A stretch of DNA of 64,000 nucleotides from Planctomycetota bacterium (GTDB lineage Bacteria; Planctomycetota; J058; J103): assembly GCA_026004615.1 (NCBI GenBank), contig BPJM01000001.1:62001-126000 (forward strand), given 5' to 3'. A model generated the notes under the pieces. That model was given only the letters and a program-made list of their open reading frames with translations, searched no databases and had not been told where the DNA came from. The first letter of the stretch is position 1, and each line of letters begins with the position of its first letter. This document shows, piece after piece, positions 48,301 to 57,107 of this stretch. The position numbers and the translations under genes are program-made.

Positions 48301-49236
48301 CCCGGTGTCCCCGCCGCATCCCGGCCGCGCGGCCACGCCGCCGGCCCCGGGGGCACGCCGCCCGCGGGCTGCGAACCGGCGTCCCCCCGCGGCCTGAACC
48401 CTGCCGCGGCTGCTCGCCCAGCGGCGCAGCCGCTCGAACTGCTCGCGCGGACATGCCGCTTCGCCCAGCGCCCCGCCCTCCTCCAGGCCCAGCCCGTGGA
48501 AGTCCGAGCCCCCCGTCACCAGCAAGCCGCGCGCCTGCGCCCAGCCGGCCAGGCGTCCCGCCGTGCCGGAGTCGTGGGCGCTGTGGTAGGCCTCCACTCC
48601 CGCGATGCCGCTCTGGACCAGTTCCTCCAGCAACGCCTCCAGGCCATCCAGTCCCGGATGCGCCAGGATGGGCACCCCCCCCGCCGCGCGCACCAGCCCC
48701 ACCGCCTGTGCCACCTCCGGCCGTCGATAGCCGACATAACCCGGTCCGCCGGGCAGCAACAGGCGCGTGAAGCAGTCCCGCATGCCCGTGGCGTAGCCCT
48801 TGGCGACCAGCACCCGCGCCACGTGCGGCCGCCCCGGAGCACCACCGCCGCCCCGCAGCGCGAGCACCTCCTCGAGCGCGATGTCGATCCCCGCCTGCTG
48901 CAGCTGCGCCACCATCCGCTCCAGCCGCCAGCGGCGCAGCTGTTGCCGCTCCTGCTCGAAGTCCAGCAACCGCGGGTGGTGCGGGTCGATGAAGTAGCCG
49001 AGCACGTGCACCTCGCGCCCGGCGTGCTGGGCGGTGACCTCGATCCCAGCCACCACCTCGATGCCGTCCGGAAGCTCCACGCCTGCCAGCGCCCGCACCC
49101 CGGCAGCGGTGTCGTGGTCGGTGAGCGCCAGCACCACGATTCCGCGCGCCCGCGCCATCGCCACCAGCTCGGCCGCCCCGTGCAGTCCATCGCTGGCCGT
49201 GGTGTGCGCGTGCAGGTCGATCAGCATGGCCGCCAT
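48297..49236 (-). CDS. PHP-domain phosphoesterase (RNase AM / TrpH-like)
   Basis: A metal-dependent phosphoesterase of about 310 residues. The start is ATG 49236 or ATG 49227 (LIDLHAHTTASDGLHGAAEL). PHP motifs are LIDLHAHTTASDG (HxH), VVLALTDHDTAAGVRAL, EVVAGIEVTAQHAGREVHVL and the later GGVPILAHPGLDGLEALLEE and LLVTGGSDFHGLG. This arrangement matches the YciV/TrpH group, which acts as a 5-prime to 3-prime exonuclease or nucleotide phosphatase. The end is uncertain: as written it runs in frame into nfo, but a lost base would place a TGA at 48297 overlapping the nfo ATG. I take that reading. Confidence 0.8.
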
Positions 49237-49316
49237 GTCCCCGCGCGGTCCCGGGGCGGATCCTCTACCAGAAACGACACGACCACGCCAGGGCATGGCC
49301 CCGGGGCGCCCGGCGC

Positions 49317-50780
49317 TCAGCGCTGCTCGCCGAGCAGGCCGTATTCCTCCAGCTTGCGGTAGATCCGCTTGCGCGAGATGCGCAGCAGCTCGGCGGCCCG
49401 CGACTTGTTGCCGCCGCTCAGCTCCAGCGCCCGCAGCACCAGGCGCCGCTCCAGCGCTGCCAGCGCCTTGTCCAGCGGCGGCAACCCCTGGAGGCTGCCC
49501 GCTTCGAGATCCGCCGCCGCGCCGCTGCCGGCCAGCGCCGCCTGCACCCGTTCGGGCAGGAGTTCCAGGTCGATCGTGTCGCACTCCGCGAACGCGTAGA
49601 CCCCCTCCACCAGGTTGCGCAGCTCGCGCACGTTACCCGGCCACTCATAGCGGCACAGTGCCTGCATCGCCCGGGGGGTGAAACCGGCGATCCGGCGCCC
49701 GGTACGCGCATTCATCTCGTCCAGGAAGTGGTGCAGCAGCAGCGGCACGTCTTCCCGGCGCGCCCGCAGCGGCGGGATCTCGAGGGTGATGACCGACAGG
49801 CGGTAGTACAGATCCGCCCGCAGCCGACCGCTCGCCACCGCCTGGCGCGGATCGGCGTTGGTGGCGGCGATGATCCGGCAGTCCACCGCCACCTCCTCGG
49901 TGCTGCCCAGCGGCCGCACGCACCCATCCTCGAGCACCCGCAGCAGCTTCGCCTGCGTCTCGACGGGCATCTCGGCCAGCTCGTCGAGCAGCAGCGTCCC
50001 CCCATCCGCGGCGCGGAACAGGCCCGGATGCTCGGCGTGCGCACCGGTGAACGCCCCGCGGCGGTGGCCGAACAGCTCGCTCTCGATGATCTCCCGCGGC
50101 AGCGCCGCGCAGTTGATCGCGACGAAACGCCTCTCCGCCCGCGGCCCGTGATGGTGGATCGCCCGGGCGACCAGCTCCTTGCCCGTGCCCGTCTCGCCGA
50201 CGATCAGCACGCTGGAATCGGTGCGAGCCGCCGCGGCGGCTCGCTCCACGAGCTGGCGCACCGCGGGGCTGCCGCCGACGATGGCCTCGAAGCCCTGCCG
50301 CCGGCCCAGCTCCCCGCGCAGCTCCGCGAGCTCGCGCTCCAGCCGCCGCATCCGCTGCAGCTGCTGCAGGTGGAGCAGCAGCTCCTGGTTATCGAACGGT
50401 TTGGGGATGAAGTCGGCCGCGCCGAGTTTCATCGCCTCCACCGTCTGCTCGATGGTGCCGTAGCCGGTCATCATCACGACCTGCAGCTCGGGGTAGCGCC
50501 GCCGCACCTCCCGCAGCAGCTCCATGCCGGAGCCCTGCGGCATGCGGATGTCGGTGAGCACGATCTGCAAGGCGTGGCGATGCTGCGCCAGGTGCTGAAG
50601 TGCCTCCTCCGCGCTGCCGGCCCGAACCGCCCGGTAGCCCTCGCTCACCAGCAGGCGCTCCAGCATCCGCGCGAAATCGGCGTCGTCGTCGACGACCAGC
50701 ACCCCCGGCAGCGGGGATCGCTTCGCCGCGGGCACCCCGGCTCCGGACCGCTCCAGCAGCATCGATCCGGCCCCGCTCAC
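49317..50780 (-). CDS. NtrC-family sigma54 response regulator
   Basis: A cytosolic activator of sigma54 promoters, 487 residues. The start is GTG 50780, overlapping the kinase TGA (GTGA), with GGAGG eight bases upstream. Receiver: VLVVDDDADFARMLERLLVS, phospho-Asp in VLTDIRMPQGSGMELL, Lys in DFIPKPFDNQ. AAA+ domain: VLIVGETGTGKELVARAIHH (Walker A), SELFGHRRGAFTGAH (the sigma54-contact GAFTGA loop), GGTLLLDELAEMPVETQAKL (Walker B) and YEWPGNVRELRNLVEG. Fis-type helix-turn-helix at the end: LSGGNKSRAAELLRISRKRI. The upstream kinase is the obvious partner. Its target promoters are not visible here. Confidence 0.95.
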   Translation of the reverse strand: MSGAGSMLLERSGAGVPAAKRSPLPGVLVVDDDADFARMLERLLVSEGYRAVRAGSAEEALQHLAQHRHALQIVLTDIRMPQGSGMELLREVRRRYPELQVVMMTGYGTIEQTVEAMKLGAADFIPKPFDNQELLLHLQQLQRMRRLERELAELRGELGRRQGFEAIVGGSPAVRQLVERAAAAARTDSSVLIVGETGTGKELVARAIHHHGPRAERRFVAINCAALPREIIESELFGHRRGAFTGAHAEHPGLFRAADGGTLLLDELAEMPVETQAKLLRVLEDGCVRPLGSTEEVAVDCRIIAATNADPRQAVASGRLRADLYYRLSVITLEIPPLRARREDVPLLLHHFLDEMNARTGRRIAGFTPRAMQALCRYEWPGNVRELRNLVEGVYAFAECDTIDLELLPERVQAALAGSGAAADLEAGSLQGLPPLDKALAALERRLVLRALELSGGNKSRAAELLRISRKRIYRKLEEYGLLGEQR

Positions 50781-52135
50781 CCCCGGCCTCCTGCAGCCAG
50801 CGCCACCGCGCTCGCGGCGCGCGGCAGCCGCACCCAGAAGCGCGCCCCTCCGCCGGGGGCGGCATCCACCTCGATGCGCCCGCCGTGCTCCTCGACGATG
50901 CGGGCCACGATCGCCAGTCCGAGGCCGGTGCCGCTGCCCGCGGGTTTGGTGGTGTAAAACGGCTCGAAGATCCGCTGCCGGTCCGCCGGCGCCACCCCGG
51001 GGCCGGTGTCGGTCACCGCGAGCACGACCTCCTGCCCCCGGGTGGCGACCGAGACCTCCAGCCGCCCGCCCCGCGGCATGGCGTCGGCAGCATTCTTCGC
51101 CAGGTTCAGCAGCACCTGCTCGAGCTCCGCCTCGTCGCCGAGCACCAGCGCGCCCGGCTCCGCCTCGAGGCGGGTGACGATGCCGGCGCGTGCCAAACCG
51201 TGACGCAAAAACCCCAGCACGCGCTCGGCGAGCGGTCCCAGCTCGACCTGCGTGCGTTCGCTGGCAGCGGGCCGGGAGAAGACCAGCAGGCTCTGCACGA
51301 TGTCGCGGCAGCGCTTGCTGGCGGCCTCCACCGCCTCCATGTCGTGGGCCAGCTCGCGCAGTCGCTGTGCGGTCTGGCGCCCTCGAGCCCCCGCCTTCCC
51401 CCGGGCGCCTGCCCCCGGCGCTCCCTCCTCCGCCTGCTCGAGCGAGGCGGCGAGCCGGCCCAGCAGCTCGCGCGCGAGCTGCGAGTGGCCCAGGATCGTG
51501 TTGAGCGGGGTGTTGAGCTCGTGCGCGATGCCGGCCGCCAGCTGGCCGATCGAGGCCATCTTCTCGCTGCGCACCAGCTGCCGCGTCCGCTCGCGCAGCT
51601 CCGCGAGCGCCCGCTCCAGCTCCCGATTCTTGCGCTGTACCTCGGCCTCGGCGCGCTTGCGGTCGTCGATCACCCGCAGGATGCCGACCGTGTAGGCGGG
51701 ACGTCCCTCGCCGTCCAGCACCGGCGAGAACGAGGTCTCGATCCAGCGGCGCGTGCCGTCGCGGCTGACCAGGAGGATCTCCTCGCGCGCGCGATCCTGC
51801 CGGTCACGCAGGATATCGAGCACCCCGCAGGCCAGCCCTCCCGTACGCCCCTGCTCGTCTTCGACCACCGGAAGCGCCCCGCCCCTGCCCCCACCTCCCT
51901 GCGGCGGGCGGCCGGGCGGCCTGCGAGCGCTGAAGCGATGGCAGCGGAAGACCTCGTCGCAGCGCAGCCGCCCCCCGAGCACCTGATCCCGGCGCAGGCC
52001 GGTCAGCCGCTCGCACGCCGAGTTGAAGACGACGACGCGCTCCTCGCGGTCGACGACGAAGATCCCGTCGGTGGCCGACTCCAGGATCGATCCGAGCAGG
52101 GACTCGAACACGCCCCGCTCAGTCCCCTTCCTCAC
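50777..52135 (-). CDS. PAS-domain sensor histidine kinase (NtrB-like)
   Basis: A soluble sensor kinase of about 452 residues. The start is uncertain: GTG 52135 (overlapping the dksA-like stop) or GTG 52111. A PAS domain comes first (ILESATDGIFVVDREERVVV, FNSACERLTGLRRDQVLGGR, then a Cys-containing loop CDEVFRCHRF), a PAC stretch (DGTRRWIETSFSPVLDGEGR), a coiled-coil linker, HisKA with the phospho-His in KMASIGQLAAGIAHELNTPL, and the ATPase domain (NLAKNAADAMPRGG, VTDTGPGVAPADRQRIFEPF, SGTGLGLAIVARIVEEHGGR). There are no membrane segments. The PAS cysteines could hold a redox or metal cofactor; that is inference. It is co-operonic with the NtrC-type regulator. Confidence 0.9.
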   Translation of the reverse strand: MRKGTERGVFESLLGSILESATDGIFVVDREERVVVFNSACERLTGLRRDQVLGGRLRCDEVFRCHRFSARRPPGRPPQGGGGRGGALPVVEDEQGRTGGLACGVLDILRDRQDRAREEILLVSRDGTRRWIETSFSPVLDGEGRPAYTVGILRVIDDRKRAEAEVQRKNRELERALAELRERTRQLVRSEKMASIGQLAAGIAHELNTPLNTILGHSQLARELLGRLAASLEQAEEGAPGAGARGKAGARGRQTAQRLRELAHDMEAVEAASKRCRDIVQSLLVFSRPAASERTQVELGPLAERVLGFLRHGLARAGIVTRLEAEPGALVLGDEAELEQVLLNLAKNAADAMPRGGRLEVSVATRGQEVVLAVTDTGPGVAPADRQRIFEPFYTTKPAGSGTGLGLAIVARIVEEHGGRIEVDAAPGGGARFWVRLPRAASAVALAAGGRG

Positions 52136-52508
52136 TGGAGCTGCGCTCCAGCTCGCGCTTGCAGTCGATGCACAGGGTGGCAAACGGCAGCGCCTTGAGG
52201 CGCTCGATGTCGATCTTGCCCTCGCACTCCTCGCACGTGCCATACGTGCCGGCCTCGATCGCCGCGAGCGCCCGCTCGATCTGGTCGAGCTCCGCCTGCT
52301 CGATCTCCATCACCATGTAGGCGGTCGACTCGTCCGCGGTGTCCCCGGCCAGGTCGTCCATATCGGCGAGGTGGAAGCGCTCCCCCTCGCGCAGATCCTT
52401 CAACTCACGGTTGATGCTGGCCACCAGCCGGTCACGCCGCTCCAGGAGCAGCTCCTTGATCCGCGCGGTGAAGTCCGCCTCCTCTTGCCGCTGCTGGCGT
52501 CGAGCCAC
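52119..52508 (-). CDS. DksA/TraR-family zinc-finger protein
   Basis: 129 residues from GTG 52508, with GGGGAGG eight bases upstream. A coiled coil (FTARIKELLLERRDRLVASI) is followed by LADMDDLAGDTADESTAYMV and a four-Cys zinc finger (GTCEECEGKIDIERLKALPF, ATLCIDCKRELER). DksA proteins reach into the RNA polymerase secondary channel. The DxxDxA tip of E. coli DksA is not conserved as such, so ppGpp-linked activity is uncertain. It is first in an operon with the histidine kinase and NtrC regulator and has a strong promoter. Confidence 0.85.
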   Translation of the reverse strand: MARRQQRQEEADFTARIKELLLERRDRLVASINRELKDLREGERFHLADMDDLAGDTADESTAYMVMEIEQAELDQIERALAAIEAGTYGTCEECEGKIDIERLKALPFATLCIDCKRELERSSSEEGD

Positions 52509-52624
52509 CCTCGAAACCTCCCCGCTTCACGCTCCGCTGGCCGCCGGGGCGACCGGCGGCACCCCCCGGCGCCGGACCGGGCGGACGCCGCCCGCCGCCC
52601 GCAAGCCCGGCCGGGGCGCGGAGA

Positions 52625-52652
52625 ATCATACTTCGCGGTCCCGGGGTGTCAA
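52625..52652 (-). promoter_or_regulatory. Promoter of the dksA-like/histidine kinase/NtrC operon
   Basis: On the minus strand a perfect TTGACA (52652-52647), a 16-base spacer and TATGAT (52630-52625, five of six). The start codon lies about 117 bases downstream. Confidence 0.75.
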
Positions 52653-52802
52653 GGCGAGGTCCATCCGCGCGCACCGCGTGACCGCGCGGGCGGGCGCCCG
52701 TGCGCCTGGTTGCCCGCGCGGCCCCTCGGGGCCTGCCGCCGGTCGCGCGCCGCGGCGAGCGGCGCTGCACCCGCTCTGCCCGGCGGATCGAGCCCGCCGG
52801 CC

Positions 52803-52832
52803 TTGATGGAGGCGCGCTGCGCCTGCTATCGT
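52803..52832 (+). promoter_or_regulatory. Promoter of the rhomboid gene
   Basis: TTGATG (52803-52808), an 18-base spacer and TATCGT (52827-52832), with TGC before it as an extended -10. This favours ATG 52858 over GTG 52831 as the rhomboid start, since the latter would overlap the -10 box. Confidence 0.5.
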
Positions 52833-52857
52833 GAGCGGTCGCCGAACGGGTTCGGAC

Positions 52858-53703
52858 ATGGTCACTTACGCGGAACGCTACGGGCCGGAGCCGGATGCCG
52901 CGGGCTGGGGCGCAGGCGGCCCCCTGCCCGGGATGCCTCTGGTCGTCAAGCGGCTGCTGCTCGCGCACGTGGCCGTGTACTTCGCGCTGCTGATCGCCCG
53001 CCAGCTCCTGTCGCTCGAACCCGCCCAGATCTACCGCGCCCTGGCGCTGGTGCCGGAGCGCGCGCTCGGCAGCGGCTGGGTGTGGCAGTTCGCGACCTAT
53101 CTGTTCGTGCACGATCTGTGGAGCCCCTGGCACATCTTCTTCAACCTGCTGGTGCTCTACTTCTTCGCCGGCGAGCTGGCCGAACACCACGGGGCACGGC
53201 GCTTTCTCGGACTGTACTTCGGCGCCGGCGCCTTCGCAGGGCTCGCGCACTGTGCATTGAGCTGGGGAGCGCTGCCGCTGCTGGGGGCCTCGGGCGCCGT
53301 CTATGCGGTGCTCGTGGCGTACGCCACGCTCTGGCCGCGGCGTACGATCCTCTTGTTCTTCATCCTGCCCATCCAGGCATGGCTGCTGGTCGGCATCCTG
53401 ATCGCCCTCAGCGCAGCCTCGTTCTTGATCGACCCGACCGGGGGCAGCGGCATCTCCGAGCTGGCGCACCTGACGGGAGGCGCGTTCGGCTACGGCTTCG
53501 TGCGGTATCGCCAGCACCTGGAGCGGCTGCTGGCCGGGCTTGTGCGCCGCCAGGCGGAACGGCAGCAGCGGCGGCAACAGGACCTGGAGAGCCGCCTGGA
53601 CGAGCTGCTGGACAAGATCCACCGCGAGGGCATGGCTGCGCTCAGCCCGCGCGAGCGCGAGTTCCTCCGCCAGGCCTCCCGGCACTACCAGCGGCGCCAC
53701 TGA
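52858..53703 (+). CDS. Rhomboid-family intramembrane serine protease
   Basis: A membrane protease of 281 residues from ATG 52858. Six transmembrane segments are visible, starting RLLLAHVAVYFALLIARQLL. WHIFFNLLVLYFFAGELAEH carries the HxxxN oxyanion region (His-Ile-Phe-Phe-Asn). The catalytic Ser is in LLGASGAVYAVLVAYATLW and the catalytic His in ELAHLTGGAFGYGFVRYRQH. A cytoplasmic tail (QQRRQQDLESRLDELLDKIH, SPREREFLRQASRHYQRRH) is typical of many bacterial rhomboids. The substrates are unknown. nnrE follows 14 bases later. Confidence 0.92.
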   Translation: MVTYAERYGPEPDAAGWGAGGPLPGMPLVVKRLLLAHVAVYFALLIARQLLSLEPAQIYRALALVPERALGSGWVWQFATYLFVHDLWSPWHIFFNLLVLYFFAGELAEHHGARRFLGLYFGAGAFAGLAHCALSWGALPLLGASGAVYAVLVAYATLWPRRTILLFFILPIQAWLLVGILIALSAASFLIDPTGGSGISELAHLTGGAFGYGFVRYRQHLERLLAGLVRRQAERQQRRQQDLESRLDELLDKIHREGMAALSPREREFLRQASRHYQRRH

Positions 53704-53717
53704 GCGAGCGAGGCGCG

Positions 53718-54401
53718 ATGAAGGACCCGCTACGACCACGGACCCGGCGCGAGTTGCAGGAGCTAGACCGCCGCGCCACCGAGGAGTTCGGCATCCCCAG
53801 CCTCCTGCTCATGGAGAACGCCGGCCGCGGCGCCGCGGAGGTCGCCGCCAGCATGGTGCCCCCGCGACCGGGCGGCGTGCTGGTCTTCTGCGGGCGTGGC
53901 AACAACGGCGGCGACGGCTTCGTGCTCGCCCGCCACCTGCACAACCGGGGCTACGAGGTACGGTGCTACTATGCGGGGGCGCTGGCCCAGATGGAGCCCG
54001 GCACCGACGCGGCGCTCAACTGCACCATCTGCCGGCGCATGGGCATACCCGTGCTCGAGCATGACCGCCCTCCGGATCGCGAGGCGATGGCACGCGCCAT
54101 CGCCTGGACCTCGCTCATCGTGGACGCGCTGCTCGGCACCGGGTTGCGCGGCCCGGTGCGCGAGCCGTATGCGACCCTCATCTCCCTGCTGAACCACCGC
54201 CGCGCCCCGATCCTCGCCATCGATATCCCGAGCGGGCTGGATGCCGATACCGGCGAGATCCTCGGCAAGGCGGTGCGCGCCACCCGCACCGTCACCTTCG
54301 CCGCCCCCAAGGTCGGCTTCAGCCGGGGGCAGGGTCCGGAACTCACCGGCCCGGTGACCGTGCTCGACATCTCGATCCCGCGCCAGCTGCTGGAGGAATA
54401 G
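53718..54401 (+). CDS. nnrE: NAD(P)H-hydrate epimerase
   Basis: Repairs damaged NAD(P)H hydrates by epimerising R to S forms. 227 residues from ATG 53718, with GAGG five bases upstream. Motifs are TRRELQELDRRATEEFGIPS, LLLMENAGRGAAEVAASMVP, VLVFCGRGNNGGDGFVLARH, LIVDALLGTGLRGPVREPYA and ILAIDIPSGLDADTGEILG (Asp and Gly-rich AIBP core). The ADP-dependent dehydratase half (NnrD) is missing, so this is a stand-alone epimerase. It is in a unit with rhomboid and birA. Confidence 0.9.
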   Translation: MKDPLRPRTRRELQELDRRATEEFGIPSLLLMENAGRGAAEVAASMVPPRPGGVLVFCGRGNNGGDGFVLARHLHNRGYEVRCYYAGALAQMEPGTDAALNCTICRRMGIPVLEHDRPPDREAMARAIAWTSLIVDALLGTGLRGPVREPYATLISLLNHRRAPILAIDIPSGLDADTGEILGKAVRATRTVTFAAPKVGFSRGQGPELTGPVTVLDISIPRQLLEE

Positions 54402-54443
54402 CGCGCGCCGCGGGCAGGATCGCTCCCCGGCGCAGCCTGGAGG

Positions 54444-55334
54444 ATGGCAATCCCCGTGGACCGGCCCGCAGCCGACCACCGCGAGCGTCGCAGCCCCGAG
54501 CAGCGGCCGGATCGTCCCTGCACCGCGCAGGACTACGAGCGCGCGCTGGCCGGCGCCCCGCTGTTCACGGCGCTGGAGCATTACGCCGAGATCGATTCCA
54601 CCCAGGTTCGCGCCCGCGCCCTCGCGGCCGCGGGCGCGCCGGCGGGCAGCCTCGTGGTCGCCGAACGGCAGCGCGCCGGGCAGGGGCGCCATGGCCGGAG
54701 CTGGTTCTCGCCGCCCGGCGGCCTGTGGTGCTCGCTGGTGCTGCGGGCCGCGCGGCGCGATTTTGCCGAGGGGCCGCCCTTGGCGCTGCTCGCCGGGCTC
54801 GCGATCGCACGTGGGATCGAGGCCAGAACCGGGCTGCGCACCGCGCTGCGCTGGCCCAACGACGTGATGCGCGGGCAGCGCAAGCTGGCCGGGGTGCTGG
54901 TCGACCTGCTCGGGCAGAGCGCGGTGCTCGGCCTGGGCATCGACGTGGCGGTCGCCCCGGCGGATTTTCCCCCCGAGCTGCGGCAGGTGGCCACCAGCCT
55001 GCTCGCCGAGGGCGCGCTGGAGCTGGAGCGGCCGCCGTTGCTGCGCGCGGTGTTGCAGGCGCTGGCGACCTTGCTCGCGCAGTGGGAGGCCGGCGAGGAT
55101 GCTGCACTGGTGGCGGCGGTGGCGGCGCGCATGCCGGCGATCGGCCGGCAGGTGCGGGTGTGCGAGCCAGCCGCGCTGCCCGGCGCGCCCCCCCGCACGG
55201 GCCGGCTGGTCGGCCTGGGCCCGCGCGGCGAGCTGTTGCTCGCGCCGGCCGGCGCTCCGCCCGGCGCCCCGCCCGAGCGGATCTGGAGTGGACGGATCGA
55301 AATCCTGGAGGATCCGGCCGGCGGCGACGGCTGA
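54444..55334 (+). CDS. birA: Biotin--protein ligase, group I (no HTH)
   Basis: Attaches biotin to carboxylases such as acetyl-CoA or propionyl-CoA carboxylase. 296 residues. ATG 54444 directly abuts GGAGG, so GTG 54456 in frame may be the true start. The catalytic core shows YAEIDSTQVRARALA, VVAERQRAGQGRHGRSWFSP (the GRGRRGR-type ATP loop), RWPNDVMRGQRKLAGVLVDL and VLGLGIDVAVAPADFPPEL. The C-terminal beta domain is TGRLVGLGPRGELLLAPAGA. No N-terminal DNA-binding domain is present, so it does not self-regulate like E. coli BirA. It precedes methylmalonyl-CoA mutase, a downstream enzyme of a biotin-dependent pathway. Confidence 0.9.
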   Translation: MAIPVDRPAADHRERRSPEQRPDRPCTAQDYERALAGAPLFTALEHYAEIDSTQVRARALAAAGAPAGSLVVAERQRAGQGRHGRSWFSPPGGLWCSLVLRAARRDFAEGPPLALLAGLAIARGIEARTGLRTALRWPNDVMRGQRKLAGVLVDLLGQSAVLGLGIDVAVAPADFPPELRQVATSLLAEGALELERPPLLRAVLQALATLLAQWEAGEDAALVAAVAARMPAIGRQVRVCEPAALPGAPPRTGRLVGLGPRGELLLAPAGAPPGAPPERIWSGRIEILEDPAGGDG

Positions 55335-55402
55335 GCATCCCCGCCGCGCCGCGGTCCGGAGCACCGACCCGAGCACCGACACCGAGGGAGGAGCTGCCGT
55401 CG

Positions 55403-57065
55403 ATGGAGAGCTGGCAACCGCTCGATGAGCAGACGTGGCGGCGCGAGGTGCTGGAGCCAACGCTGGCGGAGCACCCCGAGCGCGCCGCGCGTTTCGCGAC
55501 CGCCAGCGGGCTGGAGCACCGTCGCGTCTACACCCCGGCCGACCTCGGCCGCGAGCCGCTGGCGCACTTCCGCGAGCAGCTGGGCTGGCCAGGCGCCTAT
55601 CCGTTCACGCGCGGCGTGCAGCCGACCATGTACCGCGGCCGTCACTGGACCATGCGGCAATACGCCGGTTTCCAGTCGGCAGAGGAGTCCAACCGGCGCT
55701 ACCACTACCTGCTCGCCCAGGGCACCACCGGGCTGTCGATCGCCTTCGACCTGCCGACCCAGATCGGCTACGACTCCGACCACGAGCTGGCGCGCGGCGA
55801 GGTCGGCAAGGTCGGCGTGCCCATCTCCTGCCTGCGGGACATGCAGGTGCTGCTCGCCGGTATCCCGCTGGATCGGGTCTCCATCTCGATGACCATCAAC
55901 GCGACGGCGATCGTGCTGCTCGGACTGCTGATCGCGGTGGCGAAGCAGCAGGGGGTGCCCCTGGCGCAGTTGCGGGGCACGCTGCAAAACGACATCCTGA
56001 AAGAGTACATCGCGCGCGGCACCCACCGCTTTCCCGCCCGAGCCGTCACTCCGCCTGGTGGTCGACACCATCGCCTACACGGCACAGCACATGCCGCGCT
56101 TCCACCCGATCAGTATCTCGGGCTACCACATCCGGGAGGCGGGCGCGACCGCCATCCAGGAGCTGGCGTTCACCTTCGCCGATGCGATCGCCTACGTGGA
56201 AGCGGCGCTCGCGCGCGGTCTCGCCGTCGACGAGTTCGCCCCCCGCCTCAGCTTCTTCTTCAACGCGCACAACGACCTGCTGGAGGAGGTGGCGAAGTTC
56301 CGTGCCGCCCGCCGCATCTGGGCCCGGATCATGGCCGAGCGCTTCGGCGCCCGCGACCCGCGCAGCCTGCGGCTGCGCTTCCACGCCCAGACCGCCGGCT
56401 CCACGCTCACCTCGCAGCAGTACGAGAACAACGTCGTCCGGGTCACGGTGCAGGCGCTGGCGGCGGTGCTGGGCGGCTGCCAGTCGCTGCACACCAACAG
56501 CCGCGACGAGGCGCTGGACTGCCGACCGAGGCCTCGGTGCGGCTTGCCCTGCGCACGCAGCAGATCCTGGCCTACGAGTCCGGGGTGACGGGCACCGTCG
56601 ACCCGCTCGGCGGCAGCTACGCGATCGAAAATCTCACCGACCGGATCGAGGCGGAGGTCTGGCGGTACCTCGAACGGATCGAGGCCCTCGGCGGGATGCT
56701 GGCGGCCATCGACGCCGGCTTTCCCCAAGAGGAGATCCACGAAGCAGCGTTCCGCTTCCAGCGCGCCATGGAACAGGGTGAGATCGTCGTCGTCGGCGTC
56801 AACCGGTTCCGCGAGGAGGAGGAACCGCCGCCTGGCGAGGTGCTCCGCATCGACCCGGCGGTCGAACAGCAACGCCGCGAGCTTCTGGCAGCGCTGCGCG
56901 CAGGTCGCGACGCCGCGGCGGCCAGCGCCGCCCTCGCCGCGCTGCAAGAGGCCGCGCGCGGCGAGGCCAACCTGGTACCCGCCGGTCGTGGCGTGCCTGG
57001 AGCGCGACTGCACCCTCGGCGAGATCTGCGAGGCGCTGGCCCGGGTGTTCGGCGAACACCACTGA
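55403..57065 (+). CDS. Methylmalonyl-CoA mutase large (catalytic) subunit (frameshifted)
   Basis: A B12-dependent mutase interconverting methylmalonyl-CoA and succinyl-CoA (or a related acyl-CoA). The start is ATG 55403, with GGGAGGAG about ten bases upstream. Corrected length is about 554 residues. Motifs are [20 protein letters not shown] (Gln-Tyr-Ala-Gly-Phe follows), [78 protein letters not shown] and [20 protein letters not shown]. It stops before the cobalamin domain, so a separate small B12-binding subunit must exist elsewhere. Shifts lie near 56045, 56518 and 56985. Isobutyryl- or ethylmalonyl-CoA mutase is not excluded. Confidence 0.88.
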
Positions 57066-57107
57066 GCACGCGCGGCCGGCGGCGACCGGCCGGGCGGGAG
57101 GAGACCG

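Larger units (their letters stand above)
52509..52857. other. 349-base divergent intergenic region between dksA-like and rhomboid genes
   Basis: Holds two good divergent promoters (listed separately) about 150 bases apart and otherwise GC-rich sequence with no coding signal I can support. Confidence 0.6.
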
